The notes under the pieces: model-generated
Told to the model about the DNA's origin: nothing
Seen by the model: only the letters and a program-made list of their open reading frames with translations
Databases searched by the model: none
Position numbers and translations under genes: made by a program
Shown here: positions 8,223-17,302 of the stretch, piece by piece
How positions within the stretch are numbered: the stretch's first letter is position 1
How the letters are laid out: every line of letters begins with the position of its first letter
Source of the DNA: DASUPK01 sp963821705
GTDB taxonomy: Bacteria; Actinomycetota; Thermoleophilia; Solirubrobacterales; 70-9
NCBI GenBank assembly: GCA_963821705.1
Contig: CAWGEV010000007.1
Span: 620,001-684,000 of the forward strand
Reading direction: 5' to 3'
Length of the DNA: 64,000 bases

Positions 8223-9062
8223 ATGCTGACGAGACTTCGCGAAGGCACCCCGGACGCGGCCGGCGAGGGCCGCTCCGAGGCGACCGCGCGGCTGGAGGCC
8301 GTCCCCGGAGCCACGCTGGAGGTCGCCGGGCTGGGCCAGTCCTTCGGCGAGCTCGAGGTCATCGAGCGGATCGACCTGGAGGCCGAGGCCGGCGAGGTGA
8401 TCGGGATCGTGGGTCCGTCAGGCTGCGGCAAGACGACCCTGCTCGAGCTGATCGCCGGGCTGCGCACCCCGGACGCCGGGAGGGTTTCGATCGGCGGCCA
8501 CGCGGAACCGGCCTCCCGCCTCGAGCGCTGCGCGTACATGCCGCAGCGAGACCTCCTCCTGCCCTGGCTCTCCGCGGTCGACAACGCCGCCCTCGCCCTT
8601 CGCGTCGCTGGAATGAAGCGAAACGCCGCGCGGGAGCGGGCCGGCGAGCACTTCGAGCGACTGGGGCTCGAGGGATTCGAGGGCTCGCGCCCCGATCAGC
8701 TCTCGGGCGGAATGCGCCAGCGCGTCGCCTTCCTGCGCACCCTGATGGCCGGCCGCCCCGTCCTCCTGCTGGACGAGCCCTTCGCGTCACTCGACGCGAT
8801 CACCCGCGCCGAGATCCAGTCCTGGCTGGCGGCGGTCCTGGGACCGGACCGGCACACCGTGCTGCTCGTCACCCACGACGTCGAGGAGGCCCTCTACCTC
8901 TCGGACCACGTTCTCGTCCTCGGCTCCCGCCCGGCAGGCGTCGCCGACCGGATCGACGTCGAGGCGCCGAGGGCGACCGACCGGGCGGCGGCGGTCACCG
9001 AGCCCGCGTTCGCGGCACTGAAGGAGAGGGCACTGCGAAGCCTGGCCGAGGCGGCGCTATGA
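8223..9062 (+). CDS. thiZ: ABC transporter ATP-binding protein, thiamin pyrimidine-precursor importer
   Basis: A 279-residue ABC ATPase of the nitrate/taurine/ThiZ group. Walker A is GPSGCGKTTLLE near residue 66, the Q-loop is YMPQRDLLLPW, the signature is LSGGMRQRVAF, Walker B is VLLLDEPFASLD, and the H-loop is LLVTHDVEEAL. It starts at the ATG at 8223 directly after the riboswitch; an upstream in-frame ATG inside the aptamer is rejected. The role follows from the TPP riboswitch and from the downstream THI5-like binding protein: it should power uptake of HMP or formylaminopyrimidine for thiamin salvage. Its stop overlaps the permease start (ATGA). Confidence 0.88.
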   Translation: MLTRLREGTPDAAGEGRSEATARLEAVPGATLEVAGLGQSFGELEVIERIDLEAEAGEVIGIVGPSGCGKTTLLELIAGLRTPDAGRVSIGGHAEPASRLERCAYMPQRDLLLPWLSAVDNAALALRVAGMKRNAARERAGEHFERLGLEGFEGSRPDQLSGGMRQRVAFLRTLMAGRPVLLLDEPFASLDAITRAEIQSWLAAVLGPDRHTVLLVTHDVEEALYLSDHVLVLGSRPAGVADRIDVEAPRATDRAAAVTEPAFAALKERALRSLAEAAL

Positions 9063-9841
9063 GCGCGGCGCGCAAGTTCGTGGCTCCAGCGGTCGTGATC
9101 ATCTTGCTGCTCGGCGCCTGGCAGCTGGCCGCGCGCTGGGACCTGATCGCGAACGCTCTCAACATCCAGGACTTCCTCGTCCCGGCGCCCAGCGACATCG
9201 CGAGCTCGCTCTGGAACGACCGCTCGCTGCTCGCCGACGATTCGTGGGTCACCCTGCGCGAGGTCCTGCTCGGCTTCCTCTGTGCGCTGGTCGCCGGCCT
9301 CGCCTTCGCCATCGCTCTTCACCTCTCCGACACCCTCAGGCGCGCCTTCTATCCGCTGCTGGTGGGGTCCCAGGCGATTCCGCCCGTTGCGATCGCCCCG
9401 ATCCTCGTCGTCTGGTTCGGGTTCGGAATCGGTCCGAAACTGTTGCTGATCGCGCTTGTTTGTTTCTTCCCGGTCACGGTCAACACCCTGGACGGGCTGC
9501 GTTCGGTCGACCCACAGCTGATCACGATGATGAGAACCCTCGGAGCAAGCCGCCGTCAGATCCTGACCAGGGTCGAATTGCCGTCGGCGTTGCCCTTCTT
9601 CTTCAGCGGGACCAAGATCGCGATCGCGGTCGCGGTGATCGGCGCCCTGTTCGCCGAGTGGGCGGGCGCCGGCTCGGGCCTCGGCCACCAGGTCCTGATC
9701 TCCTCGAGCCAGCTGCTCACCGCCCGCATGTTCGCCGCGATCACCCTCCTCGGCCTCATGGCGATCCTGCTGTTCGGCCTCGTCGCGCTCCTCGAGCGGC
9801 GGGTGGTCACCTGGGACCGCCGTGAGGTGACGCGCGCGTGA
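9059..9841 (+). CDS. thiX: ABC transporter permease, thiamin pyrimidine-precursor importer
   Basis: A 260-residue permease of the BPD_transp_1 family with about six membrane helices. The first is at residues 9-29 (VVIILLLGAWQLAARW). The ATPase-coupling EAA loop is visible as DPQLITMMRTLGASRRQILTR, followed by VELPSALPFFFSGTKIAIAV. Gene order (ATPase, permease, binding protein) with ATGA and GTGA overlaps on both sides places it in one operon under the TPP riboswitch. It is intact, in contrast with many genes further right. Confidence 0.87.
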   Translation: MSAARKFVAPAVVIILLLGAWQLAARWDLIANALNIQDFLVPAPSDIASSLWNDRSLLADDSWVTLREVLLGFLCALVAGLAFAIALHLSDTLRRAFYPLLVGSQAIPPVAIAPILVVWFGFGIGPKLLLIALVCFFPVTVNTLDGLRSVDPQLITMMRTLGASRRQILTRVELPSALPFFFSGTKIAIAVAVIGALFAEWAGAGSGLGHQVLISSSQLLTARMFAAITLLGLMAILLFGLVALLERRVVTWDRREVTRA

Positions 9842-10857
9842 GGCGAACCCGGCCGGCAGCCACGGCGGCCCTCCTGGCCGCGCTGATCGCGCTCTGCCTG
9901 GGAGCGTGCGGTGGCGGTGACGGCCCCACGACCGGATCGGCCTCCAACCCGCGGCCGTTCACGGTCGACCTCGACTGGTACGTCAATCCCGATCATGCCG
10001 GGATCTTCACCGCGCTCAGCCGCGGCTACTTCAAGCAGGCGGGGCTCGACGTCCAGCCACAGGTCCCATCCGACCCGTCCGCCCCGATCAAGGAGGTGGC
10101 CGCCGGCCGCGCCGACCTCGCGGTCTCCTATGAGCCGGAGGTGCTGCTCGCGCGCGACAAGGGCCTCGACGTGCAGGCCGTTGCGGCCATCGTCGATCAG
10201 CCGCTGACCTCGCTGATCTCGCTGCCGAAGGCCGGGATCGCAGGGCCGGCCGACCTGCAGGGGAAGACGGTCGGCACCGCCGGGATCCCGTACCAGACCG
10301 ACTATCTCCAGACCATCCTTCAGACCGCCGGCCTCCCGACGTCGGCCGCCAACGAGGTGAACGTCGGGCTCAACCTGCTGCCGGCCGTGATCGGCGGCCA
10401 GGCGGACGCGATCCTCGGCGGCTACCGGAACATCGAGGGAGTCGATCTCCAGGAGAGGGGGCTCGATCCGCGGATCGTGCCGGTGGACCAGCTCGGCGTC
10501 CCCACCTATGACGAGCTGGTCCTGGTCGCGCGCAAATCGACGGTCGACCACCATCCGGAGGCGATCCGCGCGTTCATCGCGGCCCTGGCGAAGGGAACCA
10601 CCTACGCGATCGCCCATCCCCCGGAGGCCGCCAACGCCGTGCTGTCCGCGGGCAAGGGCCTAGACCCGATGCAGACGCGGGCCGAGGTCAACGCGACGCT
10701 GCCGCTGCTGGCGGGGACCAGGGGGAGGCCCTACGGCTACCTCGACCCGGCGCAGTGGCGCGCCTACGCCCAGTGGATGGCCCAGCGGCACCTGATCTCG
10801 GCCGCGCCCCCCACGGCGGACATACTCACCAACGAGCTGCTGCCCACCGGGCGCTAG
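9838..10857 (+). CDS. thiY: NMT1/THI5-like substrate-binding lipoprotein of the thiamin-precursor importer
   Basis: A 339-residue extracytoplasmic binding protein beginning with GTG that overlaps the permease stop. The N-terminus is a lipoprotein signal: RRTR, a hydrophobic stretch, then the lipobox LGAC at about residue 24. The mature part opens with FTVDLDWYVNPDHAGIFTAL, the NMT1/THI5 signature of proteins that bind HMP or formylaminopyrimidine. AAGRADLAVSYEPEVLLARD follows, as in the ThiY family. With the riboswitch this makes thiamin-pyrimidine salvage the best call. A related riboflavin or taurine importer would not normally have a THI box. Confidence 0.87.
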   Translation: MRRTRPAATAALLAALIALCLGACGGGDGPTTGSASNPRPFTVDLDWYVNPDHAGIFTALSRGYFKQAGLDVQPQVPSDPSAPIKEVAAGRADLAVSYEPEVLLARDKGLDVQAVAAIVDQPLTSLISLPKAGIAGPADLQGKTVGTAGIPYQTDYLQTILQTAGLPTSAANEVNVGLNLLPAVIGGQADAILGGYRNIEGVDLQERGLDPRIVPVDQLGVPTYDELVLVARKSTVDHHPEAIRAFIAALAKGTTYAIAHPPEAANAVLSAGKGLDPMQTRAEVNATLPLLAGTRGRPYGYLDPAQWRAYAQWMAQRHLISAAPPTADILTNELLPTGR

Positions 10858-10914
10858 GGCTCCCGCGGCGCCGCTCGCGCCCCCGGCTGCGCGTCCCTTG
10901 TCTGGTGAGATATC

Positions 10915-10934
10915 GAAAGGCCGAGAGAGCCTTC
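10915..10934. terminator. Weak hairpin between convergent genes
   Basis: Imperfect inverted repeat (GAAAGGC, seven-base loop, GCCTTC, one bulged A) in the 89-base gap between the binding-protein gene and the convergent glycosylase gene. There is no T-run. It is a plausible but weak two-way terminator. Confidence 0.3.
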
Positions 10935-10946
10935 ATGACCTACCGA

Positions 10947-11957
10947 TCAGGCGGCGAGCCGGGCGGGCGGTCCGGCGCCCATCGCCTTGTGCCAGCCGAC
11001 CAGGGCGAACGCGCCGGCCAACCCGCGGAACGGCGCGTAGGGGGCGAAGTACTGCTCGACCTCCTCGACCGTGGCGCGCCGGCCCACGCCTGCCAGGTGG
11101 CCGACGAGCTTCACGTAGGCGAGGTCTCCCGCCGGCAGCGAGTCCGGGTCCCCGCGTCCATGCAAGCCGAGGCACTGAACCGTCCAGGGACCGATCTCGG
11201 GAATGGCGAGCAGCCGCCGGTCGGCGTCGGGATCGAGCAGGTCGGCCCGCCCCGAGCGACCTCGCGTGCGCAGCGGACCATCGCCATGCGAGCGGCCCTG
11301 ACTCAGGTCCATCGAGGCGAGCTCGGCCGGCGCCCGCCCGGCGATCACCTCGGCAGAGGGAACGTCCCGGAGCGGCCATCGCTCGAGTCGCCCCCACGCG
11401 CTCGCGCGCCCGGACGCGAAGCGGAGGACGTGGCGAGATTGATGCTGGGTGCCCATCTCCTCACGATCCGCCGCTGGATCTCGGCCGCCCGCGGGGCCTC
11501 GATCAGCTGCTCGGTGATCGCCCAGCAGAGCGCCTCCCAGGGCCAGGGACGGCGCCTCGGCCGGACCCACGGCTTGTGGTGGATCGTCGGCCCGAGCAGC
11601 GGGTCGCGCTTGAAGGCCTCGTAGAACTCGCCCATGTCCTCCTCGACCGCGAGCGCGAATCGGATCCGCTCGATCGCGATCCCGAGCTCGGTTTCCCCGC
11701 CCGGCGGCGGCTCTCCAGCGGGTCCGCCGAGCGTCGGCGGGGTGCTCCACCGCAGCGGGGTCGACTGGCTCCGCCCGGACGTGGACGTAGCCGTCGCGCG
11801 TCTGCCAGCCATCGTGACCCGCACCGGCGCGTGACCGACGTGCATGCAGGCGCTCCAGCACCCCGCCCCGCGAGCGGGTCACGCCGTCGCGCCGCGGCGC
11901 GCGCGGCAGCCGGTAGGGCCAGCGGGGCAGGACCCGCTCCTCGAGGACGAGCGGCAC
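10947..11957 (-). CDS. AlkA-like DNA-3-methyladenine glycosylase (frame-shifted in this sequence)
   Basis: A base-excision repair enzyme of the HhH-GPD superfamily, read in at least three frames. The N-terminal part starts with GTG at 11957 (PLVLEERVLPRWPYRLPR). A middle frame (about 11450-11720) carries FYEAFKRDPLLGPTIHHKPW and ALCWAITEQLIE. The last frame (to 10947) carries the helix-hairpin-helix LLAIPEIGPWTVQCLGLHGR, the catalytic Asp in PAGDLAYVKLVG, and a C-terminal FAPYAPFRGLAGAFALVGWHK. The total is about 330 residues, right for AlkA-type proteins without an Ada domain. The breaks, roughly at 11.4 and 11.8 kb, are likely extra bases in the sequence. Confidence 0.75.
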   Translation of the reverse strand: MPLVLEERVLPRWPYRLPRAPRRDGVTRSRGGVLERLHARRSRAGAGHDGWQTRDGYVHVRAEPVDPAAVEHPADARRTRWRAAAGRGNRARDRDRADPIRARGRGGHGRVLRGLQARPAARADDPPQAVGPAEAPSLALGGALLGDHRAADRGPAGGRDPAADREEMGTQHQSRHVLRFASGRASAWGRLERWPLRDVPSAEVIAGRAPAELASMDLSQGRSHGDGPLRTRGRSGRADLLDPDADRRLLAIPEIGPWTVQCLGLHGRGDPDSLPAGDLAYVKLVGHLAGVGRRATVEEVEQYFAPYAPFRGLAGAFALVGWHKAMGAGPPARLAA

Positions 11958-11968
11958 GCGAGGGCCCG

Positions 11969-12244
11969 CTAGCGCCCGAGGACGTGCACGTCGACCAGGA
12001 AGCTGCGGCAGGCGACGACCTTCTCCTTGCGGCGGAAGAGGCCGCGCCGGCGGGGGCGCCTCGGAACGTGCGGGGCGCGCGCGGCCCGGGCGACCGCGAC
12101 GACGGCGACGCCGGCCGCGGCACCGCCGGCCGCGGCCACGGCGAGCGGGCCGACCTCGCGGCCCCAGATCTCGATCGTGCGGCTCTGGGCGCGCACGGGC
12201 AGGGGCCGGACCGGTTCCGCCTCGACGATCACCTCCTCGGTCAT
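11969..12244 (-). CDS. Small membrane-anchored protein of unknown function
   Basis: A 91-residue protein: an acidic start (MTEEVIVEAEPVRPLP), a WGREVG motif, one alanine/glycine-rich hydrophobic segment (AVAAAGGAAAGVAVVAVA, residues about 35-52), then a very arginine-rich stretch (PRRPRRRGLFRRKEK) and a short hydrophobic tail. It looks like a one-helix membrane protein with a basic cytoplasmic region. The stop is 11 bases before the GTG start of the glycosylase gene, so they may be co-transcribed. No family recognised. Confidence 0.6.
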   Translation of the reverse strand: MTEEVIVEAEPVRPLPVRAQSRTIEIWGREVGPLAVAAAGGAAAGVAVVAVARAARAPHVPRRPRRRGLFRRKEKVVACRSFLVDVHVLGR

Positions 12245-12326
12245 CTGCAGTCTCTTCCGCCACCCGCGTTCATCCTAGTGGCGCGTCAAGACCCCTCCGG
12301 GGCTTCGTCGAGTCCGGCGCCGGAAA

Positions 12327-13446
12327 CTAGAGCGACTTCTCGTAGAGCCGGTACCTCTTGACGACCGTGCCGCCCATGCCCTCCATGGCGCGGTTCATCG
12401 GCTCGTTCACCTCGAGGATCCAGCCCTCCTCGCCCCCGGTGACCCCGACCTCGGCCGCCGTCTCGATGTGGCGGACGTAGAAGCGGGCCGCGATCCCGGT
12501 GTGCTGGTACTCCGGCTTCACCCCGAGGGCGAAGACGCGGACGCGGTCGATCTTCCGCTTGCCGAGCAGGAAGCTGCAGCCAGCCGAAGGGCAGCAGCCG
12601 GCCGTTCATCTTCTTGGTGACCTGGTTGATGTCGGGCAGGGTCAGGGCGGCGCCGAGGATCTCGCCGTCGCGCTCGGCCATGAACGCCCAGCGCTCGTCG
12701 AGGATCTGCTTCAGGTTCTTCGCCTGGAAGGCGACCTCGTCGTCGGTGATCGGGACGAAGCCCCAGTTCTTCTCCCAGGCCGAGTTGTAGACCTCCATGA
12801 AGCGGCCGATCTCGGCCTCGAGGTCGCGCTTGTTCATGTTGCGGACCGTGATCCCGTGCTCCGACTCGACCTTGTCGGCGACCTGCGTGGATCGCGTCGG
12901 CGAAGGCGTCGCCCTTCTTCAGCTCGCCCATCTCCAGGTTCCACATCAGCAGGTCCATCGTCTTGCCGTAGCCGAGGGCCTCGATGCGCTCCCTGTAATA
13001 CGGCGGATGCCACGGCTCGAGGATGTAGGGGTGGCGGTCGTAGCCCTCGATCAGCAGGCCGCACTCGTCGTTGGTGGTGAAGTCCATCGGGCCGACCAGC
13101 CGCTCGCGGCCGCGCTCGCGCGACCCAGGCCTCGGCGGCGCCGAGCAGCGCCTCGAAGATCTCCGGGTCGTCCTCGCGCGTCGATGAAGCCGAACTGGCC
13201 GTCGCTGCCGCCCTGGAACTGGTCCCAGCGGCGGTCGACCTGCGCCGTGATCCGCCCGACCGGCTCGCCGTCGCGCCAGGCCAGGAAGTACTCGGCCTCG
13301 GCGTGGTCGAAGTACGGGTTCTTGTCCTGGTTCAGGAACTCGCGCCGCTCGAAGATCAGCGGCGGGACCCATGGAGTTCCCTCGTGGAGCCGAAACGGCA
13401 GCTTGATGAACTTCCTCAGCTCGCTTCGGCCCTGCACGGGTCGCAC
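12327..13446 (-). CDS. GNAT-like acyltransferase family protein (frame-shifted)
   Basis: About 370 residues spread over several frames. The first (GTG at 13446) holds VQGRSELRKFIKLPFRLHEG, WVPPLIFERREFLN and YFLAWRDGEPVGRITAQVD. The middle contains a frame with NMNKRDLEAEIGRFMEVYNS and ERWAFMAERDGEILGAALTL. The last frame (12327-12521) holds VKPEYQHTGIAARFYVRHIE and WILEVNEPMNRAMEGMGG. This matches a widespread bacterial family of about 375 residues with a C-terminal GNAT fold and no firm substrate. Frame changes lie near 13.19, 13.12, 12.89 and 12.58 kb. It is divergent from the oxoamine synthase gene. Confidence 0.7.
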
Positions 13447-13500
13447 CTGAATCGGAGCCTGGCACGGCCGCGGAAGCTACACCTGCCACACTTCCGGGGC

Positions 13501-14762
13501 ATGTCCGACTCCACCCAAACGCCGGTGGACGTCTTCGAGAAGGCCCGCACGCACGACCGGGTCGAGCAGCTCGAAGCCGCCAAGGAGGGCGACCTCCTCC
13601 CCTACTTCCGCATCCTCGAGTCCCAGGCCGGCCCCGTCGTGGAGATGGAGGGGCGCGAGACGATCATGCTCGGCTCCAACAACTACCTGGGGCTGACCAC
13701 CGACGAGCGCGTCAAGCAGGCCGCTCGCGACGCCCTCGAGCAGTACGGGACCGGGGTCACCGGCTCGCGCCTGCTGAACGGCACGACACCCGATGCACGT
13801 CGAGCTCGAGCGCGAGCTCGCCGAGTGGATGGGCACCGAGGACGCGATCGTCTTCACGACCGGCTACCAGTCGAACCTCGGCGCGATCAGCGCGATCCTG
13901 GAGCCGGGCGACACCGTCATCTGCGACTCCGGCGACCACGCCTCGATCCTCGACGGCTGCAAGCTCTCGGGCGCCCGGCTCCGCCCCTTCCGCCACAACC
14001 GGATGGACAAGCTGGAGACGATGCTCGAGCGGGCCGTCGCCGACGGCAGCGGCGACGCTCGTGGTGGTCGACGGCGTCTTCTCGATGGAGGGCGACGTCT
14101 GCGACCTGCCGCCGATCGTCGAGCTCTGCCAGCGCTTCGGCGCCCGGCTGATGGTCGACGAGGCCCACGGCGTGGGCGTCCTCGGCAAGCGGGGCGCCGG
14201 CGCCTGCGAGCTCTTCGGGCTCGAGGACGAGGTCGACCTGCGGATGGGGACCTTCTCGAAGAGCCTCGCCTCCTGCGGCGGCTTCATCGCCGGCCCGGAG
14301 GAGGTCATCGAGTACCTCCGGATCTCCTCGCGCTCGTTCATTTTCAGCGCCTCCGCCGTCCCGGCCGCGGTCGGCGCCGCGCTCGGCGCCCTGCGGATCA
14401 TCCGCTCGGAGGGGCCCGAGCTGATGGCGCGCCTCCTCGACAACGCCGCCTACCTGCGCCAGGGCTTCCGGGACCTGGGCCTGAAGGTGGTCGAGCCCGG
14501 GCACGCTCCCGGACGGGACCGAGGCGACGACGCCGGTCGTCCCGGTGATCGTCGGCGAGGACTGGCAGGCCGTGCTGCTCTGGAAGGCGCTCTTCGACGC
14601 CGGCGTCTACACCAACGTCGCCCTCCACCCCGCCGTCCCTCCGGGCGGCGCGCTGCTGCGGACGAGCCTGATGGCGACCCACGAGCGCGCATCATCTCGA
14701 CCGGGCCCTCGAGATCATCGCCGACGGTCAAGACCCGGTTCCCGGATCTGCCGACCGGCTAG
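13501..14762 (+). CDS. Alpha-oxoamine synthase family PLP enzyme (KBL/AONS/SPT-like; frame-shifted)
   Basis: About 415 residues across three frames. It opens with ATG at 13501 and shows MLGSNNYLGLTTDERVKQAA and YGTGVTGSRLLNGT. The second frame has WMGTEDAIVFTTGYQSNLG and SGDHASILDG. The third has DEAHGVGVLG and the PLP-lysine motif TFSKSLASCGGFIAG. These identify the alpha-oxoamine synthase family, which condenses an amino acid with an acyl-CoA (8-amino-7-oxononanoate synthase, glycine C-acetyltransferase, serine palmitoyltransferase). The N-terminal extension before the glycine-rich region resembles SPT-like members. With no biotin genes nearby, the exact reaction is open. Extra bases appear near 13790, 14055, 14505 and 14690. 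Confidence 0.78.
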
Positions 14763-14888
14763 CCGCACGGTTTCGAAGCGTCGGCCGGCGTATGGGTAGC
14801 CGTCCGGGTTGCTCCACTCCGTCTGGACGAGGTTACCATCGGCCCGACAAAACGTCTGCTCTTAGCGAACGACGACGATTCACGGGTG

Positions 14889-14918
14889 TTGACCGTCGCC
14901 GCGCGAGACGTGTAGGTT
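14889..14918 (+). promoter_or_regulatory. Candidate sigma-70-type promoter for the mIHF-like gene
   Basis: TTGACC at 14889-14894 and TAGGTT at 14913-14918, spaced by 18 bases, form a good -35/-10 pair in an otherwise GC-rich 308-base gap (14763-15070). They would give a 5' leader of about 150 bases. Nothing else coding is seen in this gap. A clear Shine-Dalgarno (AGGAGGGAG) precedes the ATG at 15071. Confidence 0.4.
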
Positions 14919-15070
14919 TCGCCTCGCCGCGCGCTTCCGGGGCAGGGAGCGGACGGGAATTGATATTGAGGAGAGGACCGTCCACTTCCCCCGGCTCGTC
15001 AGAGCGATTGGGGGCCGCCGGCCGCAACCAAACCCGCCAACAATTCCTGACCTAGCAGGAGGGAGAAACG

Positions 15071-15523
15071 ATGTCTGCTGCTTCGACGATTGCCCCTGCC
15101 CGCCCGCTGCCCCTCCCCACCCGCCGGCGACTCGAGCCTGCCGTCGTCGAGCCGCAGACCGAGCCCAGACAGCGAGGTACCGCCCAGTGCATGCAGGCCC
15201 TGGCTCGCGCCAACCAGGTCCGTCTCGCACGCGCCGCTCTGAAGCGCGAGATCGGCGCCGGCCGCCGCTCCGTCACCGAGGTCATCATTGACTCCCCATG
15301 GGAGGCCGAAAGCATGAGCCTCAGCGAGCTGCTCTGCAGCCAGCGTCGCTGGGGACGAGCCCGCTCACGGAAGCTTCTCTCGTCGGCAGCGCTCGGCGAG
15401 GGCAAGAAGGTCGGCAGCCTCACCGAGCGCCAGCGCCGGATCCTGGTGGGTGCGCTCGAGGCGAAGCTCGCGGGGCGGCTGAGGCCGCCAGGTACCGGGG
15501 CTGACGGGCGACTCATCCCCTGA
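15071..15523 (+). CDS. Actinobacterial integration host factor (mIHF)-like protein
   Basis: A 150-residue basic protein. The C-terminal two thirds match the mIHF family: ALARANQVRLARAALKREIG, then SVTEVIIDSPWEAESMSLSE, then the helix-two-turn-helix-like RRWGRARSRKLLSS and KKVGSLTERQRRILV. mIHF is an essential nucleoid-associated DNA-bending protein of actinobacteria, unrelated to enterobacterial IHF. The first 35 residues are a Pro/Arg-rich tail not present in the short mycobacterial forms. A strong ribosome binding site and a candidate promoter lie upstream. The 3' end overlaps the end of the convergent membrane-protein gene by 11 bases. Confidence 0.75.
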   Translation: MSAASTIAPARPLPLPTRRRLEPAVVEPQTEPRQRGTAQCMQALARANQVRLARAALKREIGAGRRSVTEVIIDSPWEAESMSLSELLCSQRRWGRARSRKLLSSAALGEGKKVGSLTERQRRILVGALEAKLAGRLRPPGTGADGRLIP

Positions 15524-16056
15524 GGCGATAGAGGGCGCCGCCGGAGCGACGGCGGAAGGCCGAGGCGAAGAGCCAGGCGGCGCCCCCGAACGCCACCGCC
15601 CCGGCGGCCACGCAGATCGCCGGGCTGAGGCTCGTCGCCAGGACAGAGCGCGCCGAAGACCGGGACCCCGACCGCCGCGGAGAGCAGCAGCGTGTGGGAG
15701 CGGTACGCGGCGAAGTGCTCGCGGACCGAGAGCTCGAGGCCGGCGAGCGAGCCGAGCGCCGAGGCCGACGGCGATCATCACGAAGCCCTTGCGGCGGCGG
15801 GATGAAGAAGCCGACGATCAGCAGGACGAGGCCGATGAAGATGACGATCTCGGTCAGCGGGAAGGTGCCCCAGGGGGCCGAGGGCCGGTCGTCCGGTCCG
15901 CGCCTGGCGGCCAGCGAAGCGCTGCCGCGGCGGGTCGAAGTGCGGGACCGCTGTGGCACGGTAACGGTTGCTACCCGCGGCGCGCTCCCGGACGACCGTC
16001 CCTCGTCCGAGCCGGCGGCGCTTCCGCCTCTTCCGTCGCTGCCTCTTGGTCGGCAT
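15513..16056 (-). CDS. Hypothetical membrane protein (frame-shifted)
   Basis: It starts at ATG 16056 with a very basic N-terminus (PTKRQRRKRRKRRRLG). After frame changes it shows hydrophobic helices: WGTFPLTEIVIFIGLVLLIV with VGFFIPPP following, then FVMIAVGLGA, and finally SLSPAICVAAGAVAFGGAAW with LFASAF following. About four membrane segments are expected in roughly 175 residues. No catalytic motif is seen. It is the last gene of the leftward run that begins with the MMPL transporter. Frame changes lie near 15.65, 15.79 and 15.95 kb. Confidence 0.5.
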
Positions 16057-16078
16057 TCAGGGGGCCGGAGCCCCTCGG

Positions 16079-16610
16079 CTAACGGGCAACCGGAGGAGAT
16101 CTTGACGCGCCACCAGCCGAGCAGCATGCCGAGCAGGCCCCAGCTGCGGCTTGGCGTGCCAGTTCTTGCAGCCCGGCTCGCCGATGTCCTCGTTGTGGAC
16201 GCGCACCCACGCGTGCGCGGCGGGGTCCGCGGTCATCTCCTCGATCAGCTCCCGGTTCGCCTCCTCGACGATGGCGTACTCGTGGAGGTCCGACCTGACC
16301 TCCTGGATGCGGGCGGCGAGGCCGTCGCGCACCTTCTCGAGCTCGTCGACGGACGAGCACGCGCGGCCCGCCCAGGCCGGGGACGGAGAAGTCGATTCCC
16401 TTGCGCGGGAAGGCCGAGCCGAAAAGGCGGGCCAGGGCCAGCTCCATCGCGGCGATCTGGCGGCGCAGGTCGGCGCGCGCCTCGCGCTCGTCGTGCTCGT
16501 AGAGGACGGTGTCAAGGCCCTCCGGCGGGGACCGGAGGAACGACGGACTCTCCCTCGGGCGCGATCCGCACCTCGGGAACGTCAGGTCTTTCGAGCAGTT
16601 CCTCCGGCAT
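16079..16610 (-). CDS. Conserved hypothetical protein (frame-shifted)
   Basis: It begins at ATG 16610 (PEELLERPDVPEVRIAPEGE). A frame change near 16510 leads into DTVLYEHDEREARADLRRQI and AAMELALARLFGSAFPRKGI, and a second near 16380 into DELEKVRDGLAARIQEVRSD. The C-terminal part has NEDIGEPGCKNWHAKPQLG and, in another frame, LLGWWRVKISSGCPL. It is a mostly helical soluble protein of about 175 residues with a conserved Cys/His/Trp-containing C-terminus. I do not recognise a characterised family. It lies 30 bases after the B3/B4 gene in the same leftward operon. Confidence 0.5.
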
Positions 16611-16640
16611 GCAGTCCTCCTCCTAGACGAGAGCCTCAGT

Positions 16641-17302
16641 CTACGCCCGCAGGGCGCTGCCCGCCACCCATAGTGCCTCCTCGATCGCGATGTCGGGCAC
16701 GCCACGCACACCGATCGGCGACCAGCAGAACGCGGCGGGTGCCGCGCTTCACGCCGCGCCCCTCCGCGGTCCGGCCGAAGAGGATCCCGAGCGGCCGCTT
16801 CTCGTCCGCGACCACGATCGTGCCGTCGGGAAGCGGCGAGACCCGCCCCTCGAAGCCCTCTCCCTCCGCCGAGAGACGAAGGCCGACTCCTGCCCTCGAC
16901 CCGCTCGGCGTCGAATGCACGCAGCGCGACGCCGACCTCGACCATCGCGATTGTCAGGGCATCGTCGACGCGGTTGCGGCTCTTGAAACGCCCGTCGTGG
17001 ATGCGCTCGAAGATGAGCTGCTCGATCGGAGTGCGCGTCGTGTCGGGATCGAGCCCGATGTGGCGGAAGAAGACGCGGTAGGCCCATGGGATCGGCTTCT
17101 GGCGGAGCTGGATCGCCTGCGGACCCGCCGATGCGGTCGCTCAGCAGTCTGCAGCTGCTCCTTGAGCGCCTCCGGGCTGCGGCCGGTGGTGGTCTCGAGC
17201 GCGTGGTCGACGATCGAGACACCCGGGAATTCCTCCGCCAGAGCCCGGCTCGACCCAGCCCGGCTCGGGCGCGACCTCCCATTCCTCCGGCAGCTCGGCC
17301 AT
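16641..17302 (-). CDS. B3/B4 domain (PheRS beta-like) protein (frame-shifted)
   Basis: It starts at ATG 17302 (AELPEEWEVAPEPGWVEP), with the start overlapping the stop of the redoxin gene (TGATG). After frame changes near 17245, 17120 and 16890 it reads VDHALETTTGRSPEALKEQL, then DDALTIAMVEVGVALRAFDA, GRVSPLPDGTIVVADEKRPL and a late PDIAIEEALWVAGSALRA. This is the free-standing B3/B4 fold also found in the beta chain of phenylalanyl-tRNA synthetase, where it edits mischarged tRNA. Free-standing forms are thought to act on small aminoacyl substrates, but the role here is not established. The length, about 220 residues, fits. Confidence 0.65.

Noticed and set aside
14763..15070. tRNA or small RNA gene in the 308-base gap
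   Set aside because: No cloverleaf or strong RNA fold was found by eye; only a plausible promoter and ribosome binding site.
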